Source of the DNA: Candidatus Sulfotelmatobacter sp.
Lineage (GTDB): Bacteria; Acidobacteriota; Terriglobia; Terriglobales; Acidobacteriaceae
Assembly: GCA_030041215.1 (NCBI GenBank)
Contig: JASHOH010000177.1
Span: forward strand, 1-32,447
Length of the DNA: 32,447 nt
Direction: 5' to 3'
Shown piece after piece: positions 16,567 through 24,198 of the stretch. The stretch's first letter is position 1; each line of letters begins with the position of its first letter. The notes beneath the pieces are model-generated. The model was given only the letters and a program-made list of their open reading frames with translations. It had not been told where the DNA came from and did no database searches. The position numbers were made by a program, and so were the translations under genes.

Positions 16567-17019
16567 CTACGCGATCGCTTCTTCGACCTCACCGCGTTTC
16601 AACTTCTCCAGGTAAGACTGGAGAAAACATTCCGCCATCTTTTGCAGGCGAGCGTCGGGATGAGATTGCTCGCATCTTGATTGCGCATCGAAGACCAGCA
16701 CTCCTTGCGCAGCGGGGCGATGGTCGTGTTCGCAGATGTAGCGAATCTGAATGCGTCCGTTGGCAAGATCCTTCTCGCTGCCTCCGAGGGCTCTGGCGCC
16801 AAAGCGCACGGAATCCCAGGCGCGATCTCGCGGTAAACGAGCGCAGCCGTGCGCATAACCGAGATTGCAAAACTGCCGCAATTCTTCCTCCGAGGGACTT
16901 TCGCCCTCATGACCGGGAGCGGTGCACTGGCCTTTCCATCCGCATCCGAGGGGAAGCCGCTGCGCATGAAGCCAGTTTCCCTCAAGTTTTTCTATCGGCA
17001 GAAAATAAGGACAGGCCAT
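16567..17019 (-). CDS. Conserved-looking Cys-rich protein of unknown function
   Basis: About 150 residues from the ATG at 17019, which gives the N-terminus MACPYFLPIEKLEGNWLHAQ; a longer TTG start at 17085 is possible but adds an unlikely leader. I do not recognise a named family. Cysteines cluster as in a metal or Fe-S site: MACPYF at the N-terminus, GCGWKGQC, CNLGYAHGC, then ICEHDH. The C-terminal third has HPDARLQKMAECFLQSYLEKL, a helical segment. No signal peptide or membrane helix is seen. The gene precedes the thioesterase and points the same way. A metal-binding role is inferred only from the Cys spacing. Confidence 0.75.
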   Translation of the reverse strand: MACPYFLPIEKLEGNWLHAQRLPLGCGWKGQCTAPGHEGESPSEEELRQFCNLGYAHGCARLPRDRAWDSVRFGARALGGSEKDLANGRIQIRYICEHDHRPAAQGVLVFDAQSRCEQSHPDARLQKMAECFLQSYLEKLKRGEVEEAIA

Positions 17020-17249
17020 CGATTCGCAACCGAAAGCAAGGATAATCGGACTGGCTATTCTACTCAGCGGCGAATCGCAAGCCAACTAGCTGGCATGATT
17101 GATGGCATCCCGACTAGAGCAGCCGCTCTCGGAGGGACGTTACGATGTGTCGTTACCGCCCTTGCCGCGTGCGGGGGTCCTTCCCGGCGTATGCAGCAAT
17201 GATGTTCCTGGCAGCGCAACTTCGTGGTGAAATAGGAACCGGGAAAAAC

Positions 17250-17999
17250 TTGAAAGTTCGACTCGACAAGCTCCTGGTTGATCGCGGATTAGCAGGCTCG
17301 CGCGAGCGAGCGCAGGCTCTGATTCTGGCGGGCAAAGTTATCGTCGACGAGCAAAAGATCGATAAATCGGGCGCGCAGGTTGGCTCCGGTGCTGTAATTC
17401 GCCTGCTCGGCGATGACTTGAAATACGTCAGCCGCGGCGGGCTGAAGCTCGAACGTGCGCTCGAGCATTGGAACATCGACGTTAGTGGCAAAATTTGTCT
17501 TGACGTCGGCGCTTCCACAGGCGGTTTTACCGATTGCCTCTTGCAGCATGGTGCGTTCCGGGTGATTGCCATCGATACGGGTTACGGGCAAATAGATTTC
17601 CGTCTGCGCCGGGATTCCCGCGTGCGCCTGATGGAAAAGACCAACGCCCGCTGTCTGACGAAAGATCTTATCGGCGAAATTGTTGATCTCATCGTGGTGG
17701 ATGTTTCGTTCATTTCAGCAGCATTGGTTTTGCCTGCGGTTATTAATGCTGCTTTTCCCGAGTCGGCGGAAAAACGAAAAGGCCGGCAGGTAATCGTCCT
17801 GGTGAAGCCGCAGTTTGAAGCCGGCAGGGAATTCGTGGGCAAAGGAGGCATTGTGCGTGACGAGGCAGCGCAAGCCGCAGCCGTTCGGAAAGTAAGAGCA
17901 TGTATGGAGGAATTGGGTGCTACCAGCACGGACGTTATTGACTCTCCGATTCTTGGAGCCGAAGGGAATCGGGAGTTTTTGCTTCTGGCAGTTTTCTAG
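17250..17999 (+). CDS. tlyA: TlyA family rRNA 2'-O-methyltransferase (S4 + FtsJ domains)
   Basis: About 249 residues. The N-terminal S4 RNA-binding domain (VRLDKLLVDRGLAGSRERAQ, then LILAGKVIVD) is followed by an FtsJ/RrmJ Rossmann methyltransferase domain: SAM motif LDVGASTGGFTDCLLQHGA, IDTGYGQIDFRLR, VDVSFISAALVLP and VLVKPQFEAGREFVGKGG. TlyA proteins methylate cytidines in 16S/23S rRNA; some were annotated as hemolysins. The family start is (M)KVRLDKLL, so I chose TTG at 17250, which has GGGA about 6 bases upstream. The open frame extends back to 17145 with ATG codons near 17200 that would add a non-conserved leader. nadK follows downstream after a repeat. Confidence 0.92.
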   Translation: MKVRLDKLLVDRGLAGSRERAQALILAGKVIVDEQKIDKSGAQVGSGAVIRLLGDDLKYVSRGGLKLERALEHWNIDVSGKICLDVGASTGGFTDCLLQHGAFRVIAIDTGYGQIDFRLRRDSRVRLMEKTNARCLTKDLIGEIVDLIVVDVSFISAALVLPAVINAAFPESAEKRKGRQVIVLVKPQFEAGREFVGKGGIVRDEAAQAAAVRKVRACMEELGATSTDVIDSPILGAEGNREFLLLAVF

Positions 18000-18069
18000 T
18001 CCTCCTGTTTCCTATTGTGCGCCGGGAGTGGGTCGCTTGAGATTTTGGAAACAAATGTTCTCTTGCAAT

Positions 18070-18188
18070 GGCGTCATCCTGAGCGGAGCCGCTTTCCAGG
18101 CGGAGCGAAGGATCTCGCAGTCCACGGGCCATTCTCCAGGAGATTCCTCGCCCCCGCTAGTGAATACGCGGGGCTTCGGAATGACGCC
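18070..18188 (+). repeat. MITE-like element, full copy upstream of nadK
   Basis: 119 bp with inverted ends GGCGTCATCC...GGAATGACGCC. Internal landmarks are GGCGGAGCGAAGGATCTC, GGAGATTCCTCGCCCCCGC and GCGGGGCTTCGG. The reverse complement of 19184-19301 matches it along nearly its whole length. Confidence 0.88.
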
Positions 18189-18255
18189 GCATTTAAGGCA
18201 GGTTTCAAGCTAAGCTGCTCCACCACTGTGTTTCAGCTTTTCTCTGCGAATTCTG

Positions 18256-18261
18256 TACAAT
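18256..18261 (+). promoter_or_regulatory. Possible -10 element of nadK
   Basis: TACAAT lies 18 bases before the nadK start codon. The -35 candidate (TTCAGC at 18 bp spacing) is poor. The very short leader has no Shine-Dalgarno, so the mRNA would be nearly leaderless. Confidence 0.35.
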
Positions 18262-18278
18262 CTTTCTTTTCCGTCCCC

Positions 18279-19169
18279 ATGGCAAGTTCGCGCCCATCTT
18301 CCTCATCGAATCCATCAAAATGCGCTGCCATTATTTCGCGGCCGGGGCGGCCCGAAGTGGCACGCACCCTCCCCGAACTGCTGAAGTGGCTGCACAGTCA
18401 CGGGTATCACGTGCTTGTCGATCCCGAAACAGCCAAATATTCCGACGGTCAGGAAGAAGTGCTGCGCTCGCAGATGTCTTCGCGGCTGTTGGATCTGGTG
18501 ATCGTGCTCGGTGGGGATGGAACCCTGCTATCGGCAGTACGCGAAACGGCTGCCACGGACGCTCCGCTGCTGGGCGTGAACCTGGGTTCGCTGGGATTTC
18601 TCACCGATGTGCCGCTGCAATCGCTGTTTTCCATGCTCGAATCGATCACGCGCGGCCGGGCCGCGGTTGAGAAACGCGCGATGATGCAGTGTGAACTGCT
18701 GCGCGGGGAAAAAGTCGTGGGAGTTTACTCGGCGTTCAACGATGCTGTCGTGAATAAGACGGCGCTGGCGCGGCTGAATGATTATGATCTGTTCGTCGAT
18801 AAAATCTTCGTGTCGCGCTATCGCGCTGACGGAATGATTGTAGCTACGCCAACCGGCTCAACGGCATACTCTCTTTCCGCCGGCGGCCCCGTGGTCATGC
18901 CGACGGTGCATGCCTTCGTGATTACTCCGGTTGCGCCGCATTCGCTGACCCATCGTCCGCTGGTGGTGCCGGATTCGTCTGTCGTCGAAGTGCTCACCTG
19001 TACCGATGGGGAACTGGCGTATCTCAGCCTCGACGGCCAGCCAGGCCTCGACTTGCGCGATGGCGACCGCGTCCGCTGCAGGAAGTCAGACCATGTTGTT
19101 ACTCTATTTCGCACCGAGGCCGACTTCTTCCACGTGCTGCGCAGCAAAATGAAGTGGGGAGAAAGATAG
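18279..19169 (+). CDS. nadK: NAD kinase
   Basis: About 296 residues. It phosphorylates NAD to NADP using ATP or polyphosphate. The diagnostic motifs are VIVLGGDGTLLSAVRE (GGDG), GVNLGSLGFLTDVP, RYRADGMIVATPTGSTAYSLSAGGPVV and FVITPVAPHSLTHRPLVVPD, with the C-terminal LSLDGQPGLDLRDGDRV. The ATG at 18279 was chosen because the frame upstream runs through a repeat (18070-18188) and encodes nothing conserved. After a Ser-rich leader (ASSRPSSSSNPSK) the domain begins CAAIISRPGRPEVARTLPELL. There is no clear Shine-Dalgarno. The gene is enclosed by two inverted copies of a 118-bp repeat. Confidence 0.95.
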   Translation: MASSRPSSSSNPSKCAAIISRPGRPEVARTLPELLKWLHSHGYHVLVDPETAKYSDGQEEVLRSQMSSRLLDLVIVLGGDGTLLSAVRETAATDAPLLGVNLGSLGFLTDVPLQSLFSMLESITRGRAAVEKRAMMQCELLRGEKVVGVYSAFNDAVVNKTALARLNDYDLFVDKIFVSRYRADGMIVATPTGSTAYSLSAGGPVVMPTVHAFVITPVAPHSLTHRPLVVPDSSVVEVLTCTDGELAYLSLDGQPGLDLRDGDRVRCRKSDHVVTLFRTEADFFHVLRSKMKWGER

Positions 19170-19183
19170 GGAGTGATTGAGTC

Positions 19184-19301
19184 GGCGTCATTCCGAAGCC
19201 CCGCACTTTTACGAGCGGGGGGAGGAATCTCCCGCCCAATGACCTGTGGGTAGGGAGATCCTTCGCTCCGCCTGAGAAACGGCTGCGCTCAGGACGACGC
19301 C
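19184..19301 (-). repeat. MITE-like element, inverted copy downstream of nadK
   Basis: 118 bp, the reverse complement of the 18070-18188 element: ends GGCGTCATTCC...GGACGACGCC on the + strand, with GAAGCCCCGC, GAGGAATCTCCCGCCC, GGAGATCCTTCGCTCCGCC and CTGCGCTCAGGA in the expected inverted order. Confidence 0.88.
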
Positions 19302-19324
19302 AGGAATCTGAATTTCTTCCAGGA

Positions 19325-19386
19325 GTTAACTTTTTCTCAGCGATCTTCGCGGAGTTCTTCGCGATCTCGGCGGTCTAAGATTTTGC
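19325..19386 (-). repeat. Filler repeat related to 9091-9145
   Basis: Contains GATCTTCGCGGAGTTCTTCGCGATCTC then CTAAGATTTTG, the inverted version of the CTTAAACTGCGGAGTTCGCGAAG filler. No coding signal. Confidence 0.5.
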
Positions 19387-19435
19387 TTTTTTCGCGCAGG
19401 CAGGGTCAACGCATCCCGTAGATCAAATGCGGGAT

Positions 19436-20791
19436 TCAAACCCTTTCATTCCCCAATAATTGCTGCACGCTTTCGCGACGCCGAATGACTTTGACCGACT
19501 TTCTGCTGACCAGCAATTCCGCCGGACGCGGACGCGTATTGTAATTCGACGCCAGCGCCATTCCATACGCTCCCGCGTCGAGAATCGCCAGCAGATCGCC
19601 CTCCTTCACTTCCGTCAATTCGCGGTCGCGGGCGAAGAAGTCTCCGGACTCGCATACCGGGCCAACGACATCGACCATTTCTCTCTTTACCGAATTGCCA
19701 TCCGTTTTGCGCGATCCCAATTGCACCACAGGGACGATTTTGTGGTAGGCGCCGTAGAGCGCGGGCCGGATCAGGTCGTTCATGGCGGCATCGACAATCA
19801 GAAACCGTTTGCTATCGTTTTGTTTTCTGTACAGCACAGAGGTGAGCAACACGCCGGCAGGGCCAACGATGGCCCGGCCAGGCTCCAGCAGAAGCTGTAC
19901 GTTAAGATCACGCAAAGGCTGAGTGACAGCACGCGCATAGTTCTCGACGTAAGTCTCAAAATCGTTTTCTGCTTCCTGATACGAAATTCCCAGCCCGCCG
20001 CCGGTATCGACATAATCGATGGTGTGACCGTCAGAACGCAAAGCTTTGACGAGATCTGCGACGCGGGCCATGGCTTCTCCAAAGGGAGCCGGATCGGTGA
20101 TCTGCGACCCAATGTGAACGCTAACGCCGGCAACCTTCAAATATTTTGCCGCCGCAGCTTTCGCATATAGAGTGCACGCGCGGTCGATGGGCACTCCGAA
20201 TTTGTGTTTGTGCAGACCGGTGGCGATGTAGGGATGAGTATCGGCCGCGACGTCGGGATTCACGCGAAGCGCCACGCGAGCCATTTTTCGCAGCCTTGCC
20301 GCGCACTCTTCCAGCGCCCCAAGCTCCGACTCGCTCTCGACATTGAAAATCAGAATGCCAGCTTTCAGTGCCGCGGTGATTTCCTCTCGCGTCTTGCCCA
20401 CGCCCGAAAACACGGTCTTTTTCGCTGCGCGCCGCTCTGCAGCCAGCACGCGCTCGAGTTCACCACCGGAAACCACGTCGAAACCGCACCCTTCTCGCGC
20501 GAGCAGACGCAAAATGCTTAGATTGGAATTGGCTTTAACTGAATAGCAGATGGCGTGCCGGAAGTTGCGAAATGCTTTTTCAAATGCCCCAAGGCGCGCG
20601 CGAATTGCGCTTGTGGAATAGACATACAGCGGCGTTCCATACCGCTCGGCAAGCTTCGGCAGAGGAAGATCCTCGCAATGCAGCACGTTATCCGAATCCC
20701 GTTGGGCTGATTTAGCCGCGCGATAGACGAACCCCGGCGGTCGCTCGAAATCAGTATACGGAGATTTCGCCACCTCGCTGCCCGGGCTCAT
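19436..20791 (-). CDS. lysA: Diaminopimelate decarboxylase
   Basis: 451 residues from the ATG at 20791. It converts meso-diaminopimelate to L-lysine with pyridoxal phosphate. Lys86 in AICYSVKANSNLSIL binds the cofactor; GFDVVSGGELERVLAA, VSVHIGSQITDPAPF, YVDTGGGLGISY, LLEPGRAIVGPAGVLLT, CESGDFFARDREL and GAYGMALASNYNTRPRPAELLV are the family blocks. The start is fixed by an ATGA overlap with the upstream phosphatase gene (stop 20788-20790), so lysA is likely translationally coupled to it; an open frame continues upstream but encodes nothing conserved. The N-terminal extension of about 40 residues before the family core is longer than usual. No dapF or dapA is nearby. Confidence 0.95.
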   Translation of the reverse strand: MSPGSEVAKSPYTDFERPPGFVYRAAKSAQRDSDNVLHCEDLPLPKLAERYGTPLYVYSTSAIRARLGAFEKAFRNFRHAICYSVKANSNLSILRLLAREGCGFDVVSGGELERVLAAERRAAKKTVFSGVGKTREEITAALKAGILIFNVESESELGALEECAARLRKMARVALRVNPDVAADTHPYIATGLHKHKFGVPIDRACTLYAKAAAAKYLKVAGVSVHIGSQITDPAPFGEAMARVADLVKALRSDGHTIDYVDTGGGLGISYQEAENDFETYVENYARAVTQPLRDLNVQLLLEPGRAIVGPAGVLLTSVLYRKQNDSKRFLIVDAAMNDLIRPALYGAYHKIVPVVQLGSRKTDGNSVKREMVDVVGPVCESGDFFARDRELTEVKEGDLLAILDAGAYGMALASNYNTRPRPAELLVSRKSVKVIRRRESVQQLLGNERV

Positions 20792-22566
20792 TTTTTCTTG
20801 GGAGAAGCAGATGGTGCGCCATCTTTGACCTTGATCGCCACGACGGTTTGATCGTCGAACGTCTCGACTCCGGCGGAGTGTTCGGCAACGGCCTTGAATA
20901 TGGAATCGACCACGCAATCAGCCGGCCGGCCGGCGCAACTGGCAATGATTTGCTCCACACGGCTGCGTCCAAACAATTCGCCGCTGCGGTTGCGCGCATC
21001 GAGAATGCCGTCGGAAAAGAACACGAACAAATCTCCCGGCTTCATCTGAAAGTGGAACTCGTCGTAGCTCGCGTCATCAAAAAGGCCGAGGGGCAATCCA
21101 GTGGCCTCGATCACCTGAATGGTTTGATTGTGCAGGTAAACCGGTCGCGGTAACCCGGAATTGGCGACAGCCAGCGTGCGATGAGAATCGTCCCACACTG
21201 CATAGATCAGCGAGACAAACTGACCTTCAATTCGCCGGTCCGCCAAAGATAAATTCACCGCAGAAAGCATTTCGCTTGGACCCGGTTCGGTGGGAGCATG
21301 CGAGCGCAAGATTCCGCTCACAAGCGCGGCGTAAATCGCTGCCGGCGCACCTTTGCCGCTGACATCACCGACTACGATGCCCAGCCGGGAAAGAGCGTAG
21401 GGAACGAAGTCGTAAAGATCTCCGCCGATGGTGCGTGCGGGAACGAATTTGGCGGCCAGCTCTAGATGATCCAGCTTGGGCAGCGTCTGCGGCAGTAACC
21501 GCATCTGCAACTCGCGCGCCAGTGACAAATCGCGCTCCAGCCGCCGCTCCTGGCGCGCGATTTCTTCATAGAGGCGCGCGTTCTCAATGGCAATAGCGAC
21601 TTGCGCGGCGAGAGTCATCATGGTGCGGCGATGTTCGTCTGTGAAAAATCCCCGGCGCGTGTGCTCGAGGTCGAGAACGCCGATCACTTTATCTTTGTAG
21701 ATCAGCGGAACCGCCAGCTCTGATTTCGTTTCCGGATTGCCTTCGATGTAGCGGGGATCTTTACTAACATCGGGAACCAGAACTGCCTGCCGCGATTCGG
21801 CCGCGTATCCAACCACACCGCGCCCAACAGGGATGTCCCCCTTTCTTTGAACATTTTCATTGAAGCGCAAAGAAAAGCGATGCTGTAGCATCTGGCCTGA
21901 AGAATCCAGCAGCAGAATGCTGAACATCTGATAGTCGATCAAACGCCGCAACAGCTCGGCGATGCGGCCGAACAGTTCGTCCAAATTGAGAATCGACGTA
22001 AGCTCACGCGCAATCTCGTTCAGCAGAAGCAAAATGCGCGCCTGCTTCGTGCTGCGGGTGTAGAGTTGAGCATTCTCAATCCCAGCCGCCATGCGCGAAG
22101 CGATCAGCGTGAGCAGGCGCATGTGTTCCTGGTTGAAATAGCCAGCATCGCGCGCTTCGAGATCGATCACGCCGATCACGCGGTTCTTAGTGATGAGCGG
22201 AACTGCCAGTTCCGAGCGCACATTGGGAACAGCAGGGATGTATCGCGGGTCTTGGGTTACATCATCGATCAGAATGGCTTGGCGTAACTTAGCAGCCTGG
22301 CCGACGACTCCCTCGCCCAGCTTTACCCGCGCTTTTTCTGCGAACTCGCGCGGATAGCCAACCTGAAAACGAAAGCGCAGCTCCTGGTTTTTTTCGTTGA
22401 GCAGAAGGATGGCGAAGATCTCGTAATCGATGACTTTGCGCACGACCTCCGCGACCCGGCGCAGAGTGGTATCCAGGTCGAGCGACGTCGCCAGAACGTC
22501 GGCGACCTCGAGCAACAATTGCTCGGTAGGCAGTTGGGTTTCATGCTTGATTAGAGCGGTGCCCAT
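20788..22566 (-). CDS. GAF-GAF-PP2C (SpoIIE/RsbU-type) serine phosphatase
   Basis: 592 residues from the ATG at 22566, preceded by AGGAAG at good spacing. Two GAF domains at about 20-165 and 185-345 are tandem homologues (compare DDVTQDPRYIPAVPNVRSELAVPLI with the DVSKDPRYIEG...KSELAVPLI block). A coiled linker (ARQERRLERDLSLARELQMRLLPQTLP) leads to the PP2C domain: FVPARTIGGDLYDFVPY, VVGDVSGKGAPAAIYAA, FFSDGILDARNRSGELFG and FDDQTVVAIKV, with the metal-binding Asp residues present. Such proteins dephosphorylate anti-sigma-factor antagonists in partner-switching systems. No STAS or RsbW-like partner is in the window. It overlaps lysA by 4 bases. The GAF ligand is unknown. Confidence 0.93.
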   Translation of the reverse strand: MGTALIKHETQLPTEQLLLEVADVLATSLDLDTTLRRVAEVVRKVIDYEIFAILLLNEKNQELRFRFQVGYPREFAEKARVKLGEGVVGQAAKLRQAILIDDVTQDPRYIPAVPNVRSELAVPLITKNRVIGVIDLEARDAGYFNQEHMRLLTLIASRMAAGIENAQLYTRSTKQARILLLLNEIARELTSILNLDELFGRIAELLRRLIDYQMFSILLLDSSGQMLQHRFSLRFNENVQRKGDIPVGRGVVGYAAESRQAVLVPDVSKDPRYIEGNPETKSELAVPLIYKDKVIGVLDLEHTRRGFFTDEHRRTMMTLAAQVAIAIENARLYEEIARQERRLERDLSLARELQMRLLPQTLPKLDHLELAAKFVPARTIGGDLYDFVPYALSRLGIVVGDVSGKGAPAAIYAALVSGILRSHAPTEPGPSEMLSAVNLSLADRRIEGQFVSLIYAVWDDSHRTLAVANSGLPRPVYLHNQTIQVIEATGLPLGLFDDASYDEFHFQMKPGDLFVFFSDGILDARNRSGELFGRSRVEQIIASCAGRPADCVVDSIFKAVAEHSAGVETFDDQTVVAIKVKDGAPSASPKKK

Positions 22567-22686
22567 GGACTTCCTATGATAGCAGTCGCGGCGAGTCCCG
22601 AGTTCCAAGCCGACGAGGTTCTCAGTTGACTATTCGACACTGGCCACTTGTCGATTTGCTCCGGACTCCGGACTCGGGACTCAGGA

Positions 22687-23244
22687 CTAACTGCTATTCC
22701 GCGGGATAACGCAGATGTCGGACAGATTGCGGTAGCGCTCGGCATAGTCGAGGCCGTAGCCGACGACGAATTCGTCGGGAATGGTGAATCCTACATAGTC
22801 GCCTTGCAGCGGCAGCTTGCGCCGCGAAGGCTTGTCGAGAAGAGCGGCAATCTTGAGCGTCTTCGGCTGATGCGCCAGCAGCAATTTTTTCAGCACGGTT
22901 AACGTCAGTCCAGTATCCAGAATGTCTTCGACCACGATTACGTTTTTGTCCTTCATGGTCTGATCGACGTCTTTCGTCAGCTTCACTTCGCCGGTGGAGT
23001 CCCAGCCATTTTTCAGCTCTTGCGTGGGATGCGGACGGTTGCCGTAACTCGATATTCCGATAAAGTCAAATGTGGCGTCGAGTTTAATCTGGCGCGCCAA
23101 ATCGGCGAGAAAGACCGCCGATCCCTTCAACACGCCGACAAGTATGATGGACTGGCCGGCGAAGTCGCGCGTGATTTCGGCGCCAAGTTCCGCCACCCGC
23201 CTCTGAATCTGGTCGCGCGTAAGCAGCACTTTGAGTTCAGTCAT
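22687..23244 (-). CDS. hpt: Hypoxanthine(-guanine) phosphoribosyltransferase
   Basis: 185 residues. It salvages hypoxanthine and guanine to IMP and GMP with PRPP. The signature VIVVEDILDTGLTLTVL is the PRPP-binding loop; LVGVLKGSAVFLADLAR is the pyrophosphate loop; FIGISSYG and DYVGFTIPDEFVVGYGLDYAERYRNL are HPRT-specific. The ATG at 23244 precedes TELKVLLTRDQIQRRVAELG. It stands alone and is separated from the phosphatase gene by about 120 bases of CGGGACTCAGGACT-type filler. Confidence 0.95.
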   Translation of the reverse strand: MTELKVLLTRDQIQRRVAELGAEITRDFAGQSIILVGVLKGSAVFLADLARQIKLDATFDFIGISSYGNRPHPTQELKNGWDSTGEVKLTKDVDQTMKDKNVIVVEDILDTGLTLTVLKKLLLAHQPKTLKIAALLDKPSRRKLPLQGDYVGFTIPDEFVVGYGLDYAERYRNLSDICVIPRNSS

Positions 23245-23287
23245 GGCGTTTCATATTAAACTAGAACTCGTCTCACAAATAGCTTTG

Positions 23288-23408
23288 AAGGGGCCCGGCT
23301 TCCAGCCGGCCGTCAGCAGCCAATAAAGAGGAAGACAGTTTTGAAAGGGTTCGGCTTCCGCCGAGCCGCTTGTGTGCAACAAGACACGTGGGCTTTAGCC
23401 CCCGAGGT
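23288..23408 (-). repeat. Dispersed palindromic repeat, copy C (inverted, variant)
   Basis: Ends with GGGCTTTAGCCCCCGAGG (23390-23407), the inverted form of the CTCGGGGGCTAAAGCCC head. Upstream are two further small palindromes, CCGGCTTCCAGCCGG and CGGCTTCCGCCGAGCCG. It lies between divergent hpt and the methyltransferase gene. Confidence 0.65.
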
Positions 23409-23438
23409 ACTTATTCAGGCTCCCAGCAGGGAAATCCA

Positions 23439-24116
23439 GTGACCCAGACCAAAAAGAAAAAAGACAAGCCGCGCTGGCGGCACCATAACCTCACCACCGC
23501 CGGTCCGACCGACGATTATCTCTACTCCATGCTGCCCCCGCGCGATCCGGTTCTAGCAGAGATGGAAGAATACGCCTCGCAACACAACGTTCCCATCGTC
23601 GGCCCGGTCGTAGCGCGAGTGTTGCAACAACTCGCCATGATGATCGAAGCGAAAACCGTGTTCGAATTAGGCTCAGCCATCGGATATTCGACCATCTGGT
23701 GGGCGCAGGCCGTGGGGGAGAAAGGCCGGGTCTTTTATACGGATGGAGATGCGAAGAATGCCGAGCGGGCACGCCGCTATTTCGATCGCGCCGGTGTTTC
23801 AAATCGAATTACTTTGCACGTCGGTGATGCGCTTGAGGTGTTGTCGGAACAGAAGCAGCAGTTCGATGCGATCTTCAACGATATCGACAAAGAAGATTAT
23901 CCGCGCGTGCTGCGGTTGGCTCCGCCGCGGTTGCGCAAAGGTGGTTTATTTATTACCGACAACGTGTTGTGGAGCGGACGCGTGGCCGAGAAAAATCCGA
24001 AAGACCCGCGAACCAAAGCCATTCTCGAATTCAATCGTGCGCTCTACAACTCGCCAGAATTTTTCACGACCATTTTGCCGATCAGGGATGGGTTAGCCGT
24101 GGCGGTCAAGAAGTAA
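23439..24116 (+). CDS. SAM-dependent O-methyltransferase (CCoAOMT-like family 3)
   Basis: About 225 residues from a GTG at 23439, with CAGGGA at good spacing; an in-frame start further up would run through a repeat. It transfers a methyl group from S-adenosylmethionine to an unknown hydroxyl acceptor. Motif I is VFELGSAIGYSTIWWAQAVG, followed by GRVFYTDGDAKNAERARRYF, FDAIFNDIDKEDYPRVLRLA and LRKGGLFITDNVLWSGRV, where the metal-binding Asp pairs of the catechol OMT fold lie. The basic N-terminus (TQTKKKKDKPRWRHHN) looks disordered. No pathway neighbours show the substrate. Confidence 0.9.
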   Translation: MTQTKKKKDKPRWRHHNLTTAGPTDDYLYSMLPPRDPVLAEMEEYASQHNVPIVGPVVARVLQQLAMMIEAKTVFELGSAIGYSTIWWAQAVGEKGRVFYTDGDAKNAERARRYFDRAGVSNRITLHVGDALEVLSEQKQQFDAIFNDIDKEDYPRVLRLAPPRLRKGGLFITDNVLWSGRVAEKNPKDPRTKAILEFNRALYNSPEFFTTILPIRDGLAVAVKK

Positions 24117-24129
24117 GCGGAGAGCATGA

Positions 24130-24197
24130 ACTCAGGGGCTAAAGCCCGGGTTTTTCCTGGCGCTTTACGCGGCCCTGAAGGGCCGCTCTTCCACGGC
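24130..24197 (+). repeat. Dispersed two-palindrome repeat, copy D
   Basis: ACTCAGGGGCTAAAGCCCGGG, then CCTGGCGCTTTACG and a variant second palindrome GCGGCCCTGAAGGGCCGC, then TCTTCCAC. The second hairpin differs from copies A and B by compensating changes that keep the stem. Confidence 0.85.
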
Positions 24198-24198
24198 G

